64,000 nt of DNA. It comes from Bog-756 sp963833585 (lineage in GTDB: Bacteria; Actinomycetota; Acidimicrobiia; Acidimicrobiales; RAAP-2). Below are positions 8,292 through 20,260 of this stretch, one piece after another. The stretch lies in the NCBI GenBank assembly GCA_963833585.1, contig CAWHYF010000005.1:682001-746000 (forward strand), written 5' to 3'. The translations under genes and the position numbers were made by a program. A model generated the notes under the pieces. It had not been told where the DNA came from and made no database searches. It was given only the letters and a program-made list of their open reading frames with translations. The stretch's first letter is position 1, and each line of letters starts with the position of its first letter.

Positions 8292-9149
8292 TCAGGCGAG
8301 CACGTCGGCCATCTCGTCCCGGGCCTTGGCCGCGGCCTCGCCCAGGGCTCCCACCTCGGGGCCGGCCGCCAGCAACGACCGGGACGAGCTGGCGAGCACC
8401 GACCCCGGCGGGCACTCGCCGAAGAGGGCGCCGACCCCGGAGGCGGTGGCGCCCTGGGCCCCCACCCCGGGTGCCAGGATCACCCCGCCCAATTCGGCCA
8501 GCCGGAACGCCGAAGGGCCGAGGGTGGCACCCACCACCGCCCCCACCGTCCCGGCGGGAACCCGCCCACCCCGGTTGAGCTCGGCGATGCCGGACAGGAC
8601 CATGTCCTCCACCGCCGGGCCCGATCCCTCGCCGGTCCGGGCCTGCTGCAGGGATCGGCCCTCGGGGTTGGAGCTGCGGGCCACCACCACGACCCCCCGT
8701 CCGGTGGATCCGGCCAGATCGACCATGGGGAGGATGGCTCCCAGGCCCAGGTACGGGGCGGCCGTGACGGCGTCGGCCCGCAACGGGCTGGCCGGGTCGA
8801 GCCACGCCAGGGCGTAGGCCTCCATGGTGCTCCCGATGTCACCCCGCTTGGCGTCGGCGATGACCAGCAGGCCGGCCGAGCGGGCCGCCTCGAGCACCGT
8901 CTCCAGCGCGGCCAGGCCGGCCGAGCCGCACCGCTCGAAGAACGCCACCTGCGGCTTGATCACCGGGACCACCCCGGTGAAGGCCTCCACGCACCGCAGT
9001 CCGAACTGGCGGAGCCCCGACCCGTCATCGCTGAGCCCCCACGCCTCCAGGAGTTGTCGGGAGGGGTCGATGCCGGCACACAGCGGCCCCGTCCGGCCCA
9101 CCGCGGTCGCCACCTTGGCCCCGAAGCTCTCGATTCCGGTCTCACCCAT
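8292..9149 (-). CDS. pyrF: Orotidine 5'-phosphate decarboxylase (actinobacterial/long type)
   Basis: Last step of UMP synthesis, decarboxylating OMP. The 285-residue product belongs to the longer subfamily common in actinobacteria: PLCAGIDPSRQLLEAWGL near the N-terminus, VIKPQVAFFERCGSAGLAAL, the catalytic LLVIADAKRGDIGSTMEAYA (Lys of DAKRGD), NPEGRSLQ, GAVVGATLG and LAPGVGAQGAT. The ATG at 9149 overlaps the end of pyrD by 8 bp, so the genes are probably translationally coupled. It is the last gene of the long aro-pyr array. The 5-oxoprolinase cluster separates it from mihF, which in mycobacteria lies close to pyrF. Confidence 0.94.
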   Translation of the reverse strand: MGETGIESFGAKVATAVGRTGPLCAGIDPSRQLLEAWGLSDDGSGLRQFGLRCVEAFTGVVPVIKPQVAFFERCGSAGLAALETVLEAARSAGLLVIADAKRGDIGSTMEAYALAWLDPASPLRADAVTAAPYLGLGAILPMVDLAGSTGRGVVVVARSSNPEGRSLQQARTGEGSGPAVEDMVLSGIAELNRGGRVPAGTVGAVVGATLGPSAFRLAELGGVILAPGVGAQGATASGVGALFGECPPGSVLASSSRSLLAAGPEVGALGEAAAKARDEMADVLA

Positions 9150-10137
9150 GTGCCACTCCTTGCAATTCGGCCACCTGACGCACGCCCCGCCGGGCACACC
9201 ACCGCTCCAATTCGTCCAGAACCCGGACCGGGGCCTTGGGGTCCCGGAAGGTGGCCGTGCCCACCTGGACCGCATCAGCCCCGGCCATGATCAGCTCCAC
9301 CGCGTCCCGCCCGGTCATCACCCCGCCCACCCCGACGATGGATGCGCCGGGATGGGCGGCCCGCACGTCGAAGACGGCCCGGACCGCCACCGGGTGGATG
9401 GCGGGGCCGGACAGCCCCCCGCCCCCCGGGCCGGATCCGAGGACCGGCCGCCGGCTCTCGGTGTCGATGGCCATGCCGAGCACCGTGTTGACCAACGTCA
9501 CGGCCTCGGCGCCGGCTTGCAGGGCGGCTCCGGCCACCTCCGCCAGATCGGCCACGGTCGGGCTCAGCTTGGCCCACCTCGGCAGGCCGGGGCAGCGCTC
9601 CCCCACCGCCGCCACCACCTCGGCCGTGGCGCGGGGCGAGTGCGCGAACATTCGACGCCGGTCCTCCAGGTTGGGACAGCTGACGTTGACCTCCACGGCG
9701 GCGATCCCGTCGGCGCCGGCCAGCACCCCGGCGGCCTCGGCGAAGTCCTCCACCCGCTGGCCCCAGATGCTGACCACCGTCCGCGCCCCGGCCGCCGACA
9801 ACCGGGGCAGGTCGGTCGACAGCCACTGCTCCAGCCCGGGCCCCTGGAGACCGACGCTGTTGAGCATGCCCGACGGCGTCTGGTGCACCCGGGGGGCCGG
9901 GTTGCCGGGCCACGGACCCACCGAGAGCGACTTGACCACCACGGCACCCAGCCGGGCGAGGGGGAAGTAGGCCTGGAGCTCGTCGGCATGGCCGGCGGTT
10001 CCCGACGCCGTCATCACCGGGTTGGGCAGGACCAGGGAGCCCACCGGCACCGACAGGTCGACGTCGCCGGCCCGGGCGGCCCGCCAGGCCCGCCGCACCC
10101 GCTCGGTTCGGACCGATCGGCCCGGCGGGGCGCTCAT
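9142..10137 (-). CDS. pyrD: Dihydroorotate dehydrogenase (class 1-like)
   Basis: Oxidises dihydroorotate to orotate with FMN. The 331-residue TIM barrel shows LPNPVMTASGTAG, GAVVVKSLSVGPWPGNPAPR (FMN Lys), QTPSGMLNSVGLQGPG, the active-site strand VEVNVSCPNL (catalytic Cys, as in class 1 enzymes), WAKLSPTV, VTLVNTVLGMAID, GGLSGPAIHPVA and GVGGVMTGRDAVELIMAGADAVQVGTA. No N-terminal membrane helix is present, so a soluble class 1 enzyme is likely. I see no adjacent pyrK electron-transfer subunit, so the acceptor is unclear. Only 4 bp separate it from carB. Confidence 0.93.
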   Translation of the reverse strand: MSAPPGRSVRTERVRRAWRAARAGDVDLSVPVGSLVLPNPVMTASGTAGHADELQAYFPLARLGAVVVKSLSVGPWPGNPAPRVHQTPSGMLNSVGLQGPGLEQWLSTDLPRLSAAGARTVVSIWGQRVEDFAEAAGVLAGADGIAAVEVNVSCPNLEDRRRMFAHSPRATAEVVAAVGERCPGLPRWAKLSPTVADLAEVAGAALQAGAEAVTLVNTVLGMAIDTESRRPVLGSGPGGGGLSGPAIHPVAVRAVFDVRAAHPGASIVGVGGVMTGRDAVELIMAGADAVQVGTATFRDPKAPVRVLDELERWCARRGVRQVAELQGVAHG

Positions 10138-10141
10138 CGGC

Positions 10142-13455
<3,314 letters not shown>

Positions 13456-13456
<1 letters not shown>

Positions 13457-14592
13457 CAGCCCACGCTCCTTCGGGCCCGGCCCCGGGCGCCGGTGGCGTC
13501 CATCAGGGCCCGGAACTCGTCGAACAGGTAGCGGGCGTCGTGAGGGCCGGGTCCGGCCTCCGGGTGGTACTGCACGCTGAACACCGGGGTGTCCTGGCTG
13601 CGCAGGCCCTCGATGACCCCGTCGTTGAGGTTCACGTGGGTCACCTCGGAGACCGCCAGCGAGTCCTCGGCCACCGCGTAGTTGTGGTTCTGCGAGGTGA
13701 TCTCCACCCGTCCGGTGGCAATCCGCCGCACCGGATGGTTGCCACCGTGGTGGCCGAAGGGGAGCTTGAAGGTGGTGGCCCCGAGGGCGGCGGCCAGCAG
13801 CTGGTGTCCGAGGCAGATCCCGAACACCGGGACCGCTCCGTGTTCGGCCAGGATCCGGATCTCGGCCACGATCCCGGGCAGTGCCGCCGGGTCACCGGGT
13901 CCGTTGGACAGGAAGACGCCGTGGGGCTCGAGGCCCAGCACCTCCCCGGCCGGGGTGGAGGCGGGCACCACGGTGACCGTGGCCAGCTCACCCAGCTGGC
14001 GCAGCATGGCCTCCTTGATCCCGAAGTCGTAGGCCACCACCCGGTAGGGCCCGGTACCCCGGGTGACCACGGTGGGCGTGGTCACGGTGGAGACCAGGTC
14101 GCGACCCTCGGTGGAGGGTGCCTCCACCGCCGCGGCCAGCAGGTCGGAGATCCCGGCGGTCCCGAAGGCGCACGGCATCGACCCGTGGTCCCGCAGATGC
14201 CGGGTCAGCCGGCGGGTGTCCACCCCCGAGACCCCGGGTATCCCGGACCGGACCAGGAACGCCTCCAGGGTCTCGGTCGACCGCCAGCTGCTCGGGCGGT
14301 CGGTCAGGTCGCGCACCACGACACCGCGGCAGTGGGGCCGGGCGGCCTCGTCGTCGGCCGGGTTGATCCCGTAGTTGCCGATGTGGGGGTAGGTGAAGGC
14401 GATGACCTGGCCCGCATAGGAGGGGTCGGTGATCACCTCCTGGTAGCCGGAGAGCACGGTGTTGAACACCGCCTCGCCGGTGGTCACCCCTCCGTCGGCG
14501 ACCGCCCCGACGGCTTCGCCCTCGAACCGGGTGCCGTCGGCCAGCACCAGCCAGGCCTCGTCCCGGTGCTGGGGACCACTGCGCCCGCTCAC
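13456..14592 (-). CDS. carA: Carbamoyl-phosphate synthase small chain (glutamine amidotransferase)
   Basis: Hydrolyses glutamine and passes ammonia to CarB. In the 378-residue product, the N-terminal CPSase domain shows GEAVFNTVLSGYQEVITDPSYAGQ (split: TGEAVFNTVLSGYQE, then ITDPSYAGQVIAFT), NYGIN and SGVDTRRLTRHLRDHGSM. The class I amidotransferase domain has VFLSNGPGDPAAL, the nucleophile loop VFGICLGHQLLAAALGA, HHGGNHPV, and the His/Glu pair in VQYHPEAGPGP. It overlaps carB by one base and lies 49 bp after pyrC. Confidence 0.97.
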
Positions 14593-14641
14593 CGGTGGAC
14601 TCCGCGGTTCCGCCCGGCCAGGGTCGGGGCGCCGCCTCGGC

Positions 14642-15961
14642 TCACCGTTGGGCCTCGCTGTCGATGACCACCGGCTCGCCCCGGAAGACGGTGTGGCGCA
14701 CCCGGCCGGTCAGGGTCCGACCTCCGTACGGCGAGTTCCGGCTGCGGCTGGCCAAGGCGGCCGGGTCCACGGTCCAGCGGGCGGTCGGATCGATCACGCA
14801 CAGATTGGCCGCCGAGCCAGGGGCCACGGTCCCGCCCTGATCCCCGCCGTGGTGCGGATCGAGACCGCAGATGGCCGCCGGCTGCCAGCTCATCAGGGCC
14901 AAGATCCGGGCCACGGGCAGGTCCAGCTCGGTGAGGGCCAGGGACAGTGCCGTCTGCAGACCCAGCATGCCCGGCGGGGCCTGGTCGAAGGGGAGGTCCT
15001 TGAGCTCGGGCGGATGGGGGGCGTGGTCGGTGGCGATGGCGTCGATGGTGCCGTCGGCCAGCCCGACCTTCACCGCCTCCACGTCGGAGGCCGGGCGCAG
15101 TGGCGGGTTGACCTTGAAGACCGGGTCGAAGCCGGCGGCGCAGGCGTCGGTCAGGGTGAAGTGGTGGGGAGCCGCCTCGGCGGTGACCGGCAGGCCCTCG
15201 GCCTTGGCCCGGCGCACCAGCTCGATCGATCCCGCCGTCGACAGGTGGAGGAAATGGACGCGGCCGCCGGTGGCCCGGGCCAGGGCCAGGTCCCGGGCCA
15301 CCATGACCTCCTCGGCCAACGCCGGCAGGCCCGGGATGCCCAGGCGGCTGGACCAGGCCCCTTCGTGCATGGCCCCGTGGTCGGCGAGGGTGGCGTCCTC
15401 GCAGTGCTGGGCCAGGGTCACCCCCAGCCCGGTGGCGTACTGGAGGGCCCGCCGCATCACTCCGGCCGACTGCACCCCGGTCCCGTCGTCGGTGAACAGC
15501 CGGACCCCCAGTCCGGCCAGCTCACCCATCGGGGCCAGCCGCTCACCGGCCCGACCCACGGTGATGGCGCCGGCCACCGCCACCTCGGTGGTGGCCGTGG
15601 CGGCCAGGTCGAAGACGTGCCGGACGGCCTCGGCCGAGTCCAAGGTCGGCTCGGTGTTGGGCATGGCCACGACGGCGGTGAAGCCCCCCAGCGCCGCGGC
15701 CCGGGCCCCGCTCTCGACCGTCTCGGCCTCCTCCCGGCCCGGCTGGCGGAGGTGGGTGTGGAGGTCCACCAGGCCGGGGGCGACCACACACCCGGCCACC
15801 TCCAGCACCCGCGAGCCCCGGGGCGGCGAGGAGACGCTCCCCACCTCGGCCACCCGGTCTCCCACCACCAGCACGTCGGCCCGGCGCTCACCGGTCCGGT
15901 CGATCACCGTGCCCCCCTGCAGGACCAGCGCCGGTGGGCGGCTCCGGCCCCGCTCAACCAC
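14642..15961 (-). CDS. pyrC: Dihydroorotase
   Basis: Cyclises carbamoyl aspartate to dihydroorotate. The 439-residue amidohydrolase has the metal-binding CVVAPGLVDLHTHLRQPG (HTH ligands near residue 60), GFTAVVAMPNTEPTLDS, LAQHCED, VHFLHLSTAGSIELV, the TAEAAPHHFTLTD His pair and the catalytic Asp in DAIATDHAPHPPELK. This is the type I (long) dihydroorotase typical of Gram-positive pyr operons. Its start overlaps the pyrB end by 8 bp. Confidence 0.96.
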   Translation of the reverse strand: MVERGRSRPPALVLQGGTVIDRTGERRADVLVVGDRVAEVGSVSSPPRGSRVLEVAGCVVAPGLVDLHTHLRQPGREEAETVESGARAAALGGFTAVVAMPNTEPTLDSAEAVRHVFDLAATATTEVAVAGAITVGRAGERLAPMGELAGLGVRLFTDDGTGVQSAGVMRRALQYATGLGVTLAQHCEDATLADHGAMHEGAWSSRLGIPGLPALAEEVMVARDLALARATGGRVHFLHLSTAGSIELVRRAKAEGLPVTAEAAPHHFTLTDACAAGFDPVFKVNPPLRPASDVEAVKVGLADGTIDAIATDHAPHPPELKDLPFDQAPPGMLGLQTALSLALTELDLPVARILALMSWQPAAICGLDPHHGGDQGGTVAPGSAANLCVIDPTARWTVDPAALASRSRNSPYGGRTLTGRVRHTVFRGEPVVIDSEAQR

Positions 15962-16925
15962 GATGCGCCCCGTCCGTGGGGCCTTGGCCGAGGAGGAGGA
16001 AGAGCACCGCCATCCGGACGGCCACCCCGTTGCTCACCTGCTCGGTGATGAGCGAGGCCGGCAGTTCGGCCACGTCGGAGGCGATCTCCACCCCCCGGAC
16101 GATCGGACCCGGGTGGAGGATGAGGGCCTCGGGCCGGAGGAGGGCGGCCCGTCGGGCGGTGAGCCCGAACCCGGCCGTGTACTCACGGAGGGTCGGGACG
16201 AAGGCCCCGCTCCCCCGCTCCGACTGCACCCGCAACAGCGAAACCACGTCGGCCTTCTCCAGCACGTCATCGAACCGGTGGCTCACCGAGGCGATGGGCC
16301 ACCCCTCCAGGGACGGGGGGAGCAGGGTGGCCGGGGCCACCAGGGTCACCTCGGCCCCGAGGGCCGCATACCCGGTGACCTGGGACCGGGCCACCCGACT
16401 GTGACGGATGTCCCCGACGATGAGCACCTGGAGTCCGGCCAGCCGGGTCAGCCCGGCGTCGCCCCCACCGAGGGCCTGCCGGACGGTGTACAGGTCGAGG
16501 AGGGCCTGGGTCGGGTGCTGATGCCAGCCGTCACCGGCGTTCACCACCGAGCAGTGGTCCACCCACTCGGCCACCCGGGCCGGCACCCCCGACGAGGCGT
16601 GGCGGATGATCACCGCGTCGATCCCGATGGCCTCGATGGTCTCCACCGTGTCGCGCAGCGACTCACCCTTCTTCAGGGAGGAGGACCCGGCGGCGAAGGA
16701 GAGTACGTCTGCCGACATCCGTTTGGCGGCCGTCTCGAAGGACATCCGGGTCCGCGTGGAGTCCTCGAAGAACAAGGTGGCCACGGTGCGCCCCCGGAGG
16801 GCCGGGACCTTGGGGTTGGCCCGGCGCCCCACCTCGACGAAGGAGTCGGCCACCTCGAGCACCTGGGCGATCCCGTCGGCATCGAGGTCGTCCATGCTGA
16901 GCAGGTCGGCCGGGAACGGGCTCAC
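15954..16925 (-). CDS. pyrB: Aspartate carbamoyltransferase catalytic chain
   Basis: Joins carbamoyl phosphate and aspartate, the committed pyrimidine step. The 323-residue protein carries the carbamoyl-phosphate loop FFEDSTRTRMSFETAAKRM, GSSSLKKGESLRDTVETI, IIRHASSGVPARVAEW, NAGDGWHQHPTQALLDLYTV and the C-terminal LILHPGPIVRGVEI. I see no pyrI regulatory-chain gene next to it, as in other Gram-positive operons where PyrR takes over control. The ATG overlaps the pyrR stop by 4 bp (ATGA). Confidence 0.97.
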   Translation of the reverse strand: MSPFPADLLSMDDLDADGIAQVLEVADSFVEVGRRANPKVPALRGRTVATLFFEDSTRTRMSFETAAKRMSADVLSFAAGSSSLKKGESLRDTVETIEAIGIDAVIIRHASSGVPARVAEWVDHCSVVNAGDGWHQHPTQALLDLYTVRQALGGGDAGLTRLAGLQVLIVGDIRHSRVARSQVTGYAALGAEVTLVAPATLLPPSLEGWPIASVSHRFDDVLEKADVVSLLRVQSERGSGAFVPTLREYTAGFGLTARRAALLRPEALILHPGPIVRGVEIASDVAELPASLITEQVSNGVAVRMAVLFLLLGQGPTDGAHRG

Positions 16926-17491
16926 CGGCTGACCAGCTCGCCCAGGGAGACCCCGTCGACCGAGACGTCGACCATTTCGTCCCGTCGGGTGGGGAGGTTC
17001 TTGCCCACGTAGTCGGGTCGGATCGGCAGCTCGCGATGGCCCCGGTCCACCATGACGGCCAGCTCCACCACCTGGGCCCGCCCGTATTCGCCCAGGGCGT
17101 TGAGCGCGGCCCGGATGGTCCGACCGGTGAACAGCACGTCGTCCACCAACACCACGGTCGCCCCGGTCAGGTCGAAACTGATGTCGGTGGCCGCCTCGGG
17201 CAGGACCGGGCGCAACCCGATGTCGTCGCGGTAGAAGGCCACGTCCAAGGTGCCCACCGGGATGGTGGCACCCTCCACCTCGGCCAGGGTGGTGGCCAGC
17301 TGTTCGGCGATGGACACACCGCCGGTCTGCAGGCCCACCAGCACCACGTTCTCGAGGCCGCGGTTCCGTTCGGCGATCTCGTGGGCCATTCGGGTGACGG
17401 CCCGGTGGACGTCGCTGGCCGACATCACCTGGGCCCGGGGAACGAACACAGCACCCCGCGGACGGGTATGACTGCGTTCACGTTCGGCCAC
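16922..17491 (-). CDS. pyrR: PyrR, pyrimidine operon regulator / uracil phosphoribosyltransferase
   Basis: UMP/UTP-responsive RNA-binding regulator with the phosphoribosyltransferase fold. Motifs: VVLVGLQTGGVSIAEQLA, DVAFYRDDIG, the PRPP loop ATVVLVDDVLFTGRTIRAALNAL and VMVDRGHRELPIRPDYVGKNLPT. I take the GTG at 17491 (about 189 aa): an AGGAGG lies 4-5 nt upstream. An earlier in-frame GTG at 17518 would place translation inside the predicted PyrR target itself. The gene lies between nusB and pyrB and starts the pyrimidine part of the array. A -10 box (TATAGT) and a PyrR-binding-loop match lie just upstream, so autoregulation at the ribosome-binding site is likely. Confidence 0.95.
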   Translation of the reverse strand: MAERERSHTRPRGAVFVPRAQVMSASDVHRAVTRMAHEIAERNRGLENVVLVGLQTGGVSIAEQLATTLAEVEGATIPVGTLDVAFYRDDIGLRPVLPEAATDISFDLTGATVVLVDDVLFTGRTIRAALNALGEYGRAQVVELAVMVDRGHRELPIRPDYVGKNLPTRRDEMVDVSVDGVSLGELVSR

Positions 17492-17510
17492 ACTTCCTCC
17501 TGTCCGTACG

Positions 17511-17524
17511 AGCCTCACGGGACC
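17511..17524 (-). promoter_or_regulatory. PyrR-binding loop in the pyrR leader
   Basis: The minus strand reads GGUCCCGUGAGGCU here. The published PyrR consensus is ARUCCNGNGAGGYU; 13 of 14 positions agree, only the first (G for A) does not. Flanking GUCC and GGAC can pair to form the short stem. It lies 9 nt before the AGGAGG of pyrR, so bound PyrR would cover the ribosome-binding site, the translational mode described for mycobacteria. Confidence 0.75.
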
Positions 17525-17544
17525 CGCTTCACGGTCAGAACCCG

Positions 17545-17550
17545 ACTATA
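17545..17550 (-). promoter_or_regulatory. -10 box of an internal pyr promoter
   Basis: TATAGT on the minus strand, about 7 nt upstream of a probable start near 17538, giving a leader of roughly 47 nt that contains the whole PyrR loop. I see no good -35 box at 16-18 nt. It would let the pyr genes be expressed apart from the aro/efp/nusB genes upstream. Confidence 0.55.
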
Positions 17551-17598
17551 CCCCGTGGGCCGGGTGACCGGCCGGTGTTCCGAGCCGAGATTCGTCGG

Positions 17599-18000
17599 TC
17601 AGGGGCGGACCCGGGCGGCCACGGTGGCCAGCACCCCGTTCACGAACCGCCCGGAGTCGTCGGTGGAGTAGGCCGAGGCCAACTCCACCGCCTCGTTGAG
17701 GATCACCGCGGTGGGGACCTCCGGACGGTCCAACAGCTCGGCCACGGCCAGCCGGAGGACGTTGCGGTCCACCACCGCCATCCGGTCGAGGTCCCAGCCG
17801 ATGGCGGCCTGTCCGATCAGCCCGTCGATCTCGGGGCCACGCGCCTCCACCGACTCGAGGAGCGAGGCGGTGAAGGGGTCCGGGGCCATGGGCAGACCGC
17901 CCAGGACCGCCGACGGCGGGGCGTCCTTCAGCTCCGCCTCGTACAGCAGGGCGAGGGCCCGCTCTCGGGCCTGATGGCGAGGGGCAGATTCCATGGTCAC
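17599..18000 (-). CDS. nusB: Transcription antitermination factor NusB
   Basis: RNA-binding antitermination factor that works with NusE/S10 on rRNA operons. The 133-residue all-helical protein shows HQARERALALLYEAEL at the N-terminus and DRMAVVDRNVLRLAVAELL, VPTAVILNEAVELASAYSTDDSGRFVNGVLA near the C-terminus, the conserved core of NusB. The first in-frame start is GTG at 18000; an ATG two codons later is equally possible. It lies 69 bp after efp and 81 bp before the pyrR leader region. Confidence 0.93.
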   Translation of the reverse strand: MTMESAPRHQARERALALLYEAELKDAPPSAVLGGLPMAPDPFTASLLESVEARGPEIDGLIGQAAIGWDLDRMAVVDRNVLRLAVAELLDRPEVPTAVILNEAVELASAYSTDDSGRFVNGVLATVAARVRP

Positions 18001-18069
18001 CGATCGTTGGGGGACGAGCCGTGGTGGTCCGGGAGGCGGTCGGACCGGAAGGGCCGCCGGCCCGGATGG

Positions 18070-18630
18070 TCAGGCCCGGGTCAGGTACTCCCCGGTGCGG
18101 GTGTCCACCTTGACCCGCTCACTCGGATTGACGAACAGGGGCACCTGGATGACCAGACCGGTCTCCAAGGTGGCCGGCTTGCGGGCCCCGGACACCCGGT
18201 CCCCCTGGAGCCCGGGCTCGGTGTCGGCCACGGTGAGCTCGACCGAGGCCGGCAGGTCGACCCCGACGATCTCGCTCCCGAAGAACTGCAGCACGGCGTC
18301 GTCGCCCTCCTTCAGGTAGTTCGGAGCATCGCCGAGCAGGCCGGTGTTGACCTGGAGCTGCTCGTAGGAGGTGGTGTCCATGAAGACATAGTCCGACCCG
18401 TCGCGGTAGAGGAACTGCATCTCCCGCTTGTCGATGATGGCCTGCTCGAGCTTCTCGTCGGCCCGGTAGGTACGCTCGATGACCGCCCCGGTGCGCTGGT
18501 TCTTCAGCTTGGTCCGGACGAAGGCGCCCCCCTTGCCCGGCTTGACGTGCTGGAACTCGACGACGGCGAAGAGCCCCTCGGGGAGGTCGAGGGTCATGCC
18601 GTTACGGAGATCGTTGGTGGAGACAGCCAT
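18070..18630 (-). CDS. efp: Elongation factor P
   Basis: Translation factor that rescues ribosomes stalled at polyproline. The 186-residue, three-domain protein shows STNDLRNGMTLDLPEGLFAV, the domain I loop HVKPGKGGAFVRTKLKN (the tip lysine region modified in some bacteria), FLYRDGSDYVFMDTTSYEQ and the C-terminal RVKVDTRTGEYLTRA. Its ATG overlaps the stop of the upstream peptidase gene (TGATG), so the two are coupled. The efp-nusB neighbourhood is conserved in many Gram-positive genomes. Confidence 0.96.
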   Translation of the reverse strand: MAVSTNDLRNGMTLDLPEGLFAVVEFQHVKPGKGGAFVRTKLKNQRTGAVIERTYRADEKLEQAIIDKREMQFLYRDGSDYVFMDTTSYEQLQVNTGLLGDAPNYLKEGDDAVLQFFGSEIVGVDLPASVELTVADTEPGLQGDRVSGARKPATLETGLVIQVPLFVNPSERVKVDTRTGEYLTRA

Positions 18631-19805
18631 CAGACGGCGACTTCCTTCGGGAACTGGGTGAGCGAGCGGTGGGCGTGCTCCGTCACCACCAGGGTGTCCT
18701 CGATACGGACCCCACCGGTTCCGGGCAGGTACACGCCGGGTTCGACGGTGACCACCGTGCCGGGCACGAGGATAGCAGTAGAGCCCGGTCCGACCGATGG
18801 GCCCTCGTGGATGTCGAGGCCGACTCCATGACCGGTCCCGTGCTCGAACCGCTCACCCCACCCGGCCTCCTCGATGGCCTCCCGACAGGCCCGGTCGACG
18901 CTGCCGGCGGCCACCCCGGGCCCGACCCCGGCCACCCCTCGCCGTTGGGACTCCGCCACCACGTCGAACACCGTGGCCAACCGGCCGGTGGGCGGTCCGC
19001 CCACGCAGAAGGTCCGGGTCATGTCGGAGCGGTAGCCGTCGAACACGGCGCCGAAGTCCACCACCACCGGGTCCCCAGGGCGGATGCGCCGTGCCCCCGG
19101 ACGGGCATGGGGCTTGGCCGAGTTCTCGCCCGAGGCCACGATGGTCTCGAAGGCACGGTCCTCGGCCCCTCGCTCCCGCATGGCGTGGTCCAGGGCGGCG
19201 GCGAAGCGCGACTCGGTGAGGTCGTGACCGCCGGCCCGGGCCCCGCCGGCCGGTGCGCCCACCGCGGCCAGCAGGGGCAGCACCGCGGCCAGGGCCTCGT
19301 CGGCGATGGCGGCGGCCCGGGCCATGCGGTCCACCTCCCCCCGGTCCTTGACCGACCGCAGACGCTCGACCAGCCCGCGGGTCGGTACCAGCGACGACGG
19401 AGCCAGGGTCTCGGACCAGGCGAGCTGGGCCGCCCAGGTCACATGGTCGGCCTCGAGTCCGAGGTCGTCGATCCCCTCGGCGCCCCGGGCCAGCGCCTGG
19501 CGCTGGGCCTGCACCCCCCCGACCGCCACCTCCACCCGGTCGCCCACGCCCGCCTCGTCCAACTGCTCCGACGACTGGGTCCGGTACCGGCCGTCGGTGG
19601 TCAGGAGGGCACGGTCCGGGGTGACCAGGAGCAGCCCGGCCGATCCGCTGAACCCGGTCAACCAGCGGATGTTGGCCGGGGTGGTGACCAACAGCCCGTC
19701 CACCGGCCGGCCGTCGGCGCCGGAATCGGCCAGGATGGCCCGGAGGGAGTCGAGACGGCCGGCCACCTCCAAGGCCGCCAGGGACAGAGGCGACCCGGTG
19801 CTCAT
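18630..19805 (-). CDS. M24-family aminopeptidase (Xaa-Pro type)
   Basis: Metallopeptidase removing N-terminal residues before proline. The 391-residue protein has a creatinase-like N-terminal domain (VDGLLVTTPANIRWLTGFSGS) and a pita-bread C-terminal domain with all five expected metal ligands: Asp in VVVDFGAVFDGYRSDMTRT (two), His in GTGHGVGLDIHEGP, Glu in VVTVEPGVYLPG and Glu in GVRIEDTLVVTE. The position beside efp is typical for the pepQ/pepP homologue of Gram-positive bacteria. The proline-related peptidase and EF-P are adjacent and coupled here. The precise substrate (dipeptides or longer) cannot be told. Confidence 0.92.
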   Translation of the reverse strand: MSTGSPLSLAALEVAGRLDSLRAILADSGADGRPVDGLLVTTPANIRWLTGFSGSAGLLLVTPDRALLTTDGRYRTQSSEQLDEAGVGDRVEVAVGGVQAQRQALARGAEGIDDLGLEADHVTWAAQLAWSETLAPSSLVPTRGLVERLRSVKDRGEVDRMARAAAIADEALAAVLPLLAAVGAPAGGARAGGHDLTESRFAAALDHAMRERGAEDRAFETIVASGENSAKPHARPGARRIRPGDPVVVDFGAVFDGYRSDMTRTFCVGGPPTGRLATVFDVVAESQRRGVAGVGPGVAAGSVDRACREAIEEAGWGERFEHGTGHGVGLDIHEGPSVGPGSTAILVPGTVVTVEPGVYLPGTGGVRIEDTLVVTEHAHRSLTQFPKEVAV

Positions 19806-20260
19806 CGGGCGGACTGGAGGGTGAGCAGCTGGTGCACGGCGTCGACGGCCAACCCGTAACCGATGCCCCCGAAGCCGGCGATGCAGCCGTCCGCCACCGG
19901 CGCGATCACCGAGGTGTGGCGGAACGGCTCGCGGGCCGCCGGATTGGACAGGTGGAGCTCCACCACCACCCCGTCGAAGGCGGCCAGCGCGTCGTGCAGC
20001 GACCAGGAGGTGTGGGAGAGGGCCCCGGCGTTGACGATCACCGCGGCGGCACGCCCCCGGGCCTGGTGAACGGCCTCGACCAGCTCACCCTCGTGGTTGG
20101 TCTGGTGGTGCTCCAACCCGTAGCCCAGGCCGGAGGCCGCCGCCGTGGCGGTGGCCACGTGGTCCTCCAGGCTGGCCCGGCCGTAGATCGAGGGCTCCCG
20201 CTGACCCAACAGGTCGAGGTTGGGCCCCGACAACAGCACGATCAGCCCACCCTGGGTCAT
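19802..20260 (-). CDS. aroQ: 3-dehydroquinate dehydratase, type II
   Basis: Third shikimate-pathway step, dehydration of 3-dehydroquinate. The 152-residue protein has the type II signature LLSGPNLDLLGQREPSIYG (active-site Tyr in SIYG and Arg in QRE), TNHEGELVEAVHQA, IVNAGALSHTSWSLHDAL and VELHLSNPAAREPFRHTSV with the catalytic His. The length is normal. It overlaps both neighbours by 4 bp (aroB upstream, the M24 peptidase downstream). Confidence 0.96.
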   Translation of the reverse strand: MTQGGLIVLLSGPNLDLLGQREPSIYGRASLEDHVATATAAASGLGYGLEHHQTNHEGELVEAVHQARGRAAAVIVNAGALSHTSWSLHDALAAFDGVVVELHLSNPAAREPFRHTSVIAPVADGCIAGFGGIGYGLAVDAVHQLLTLQSAR

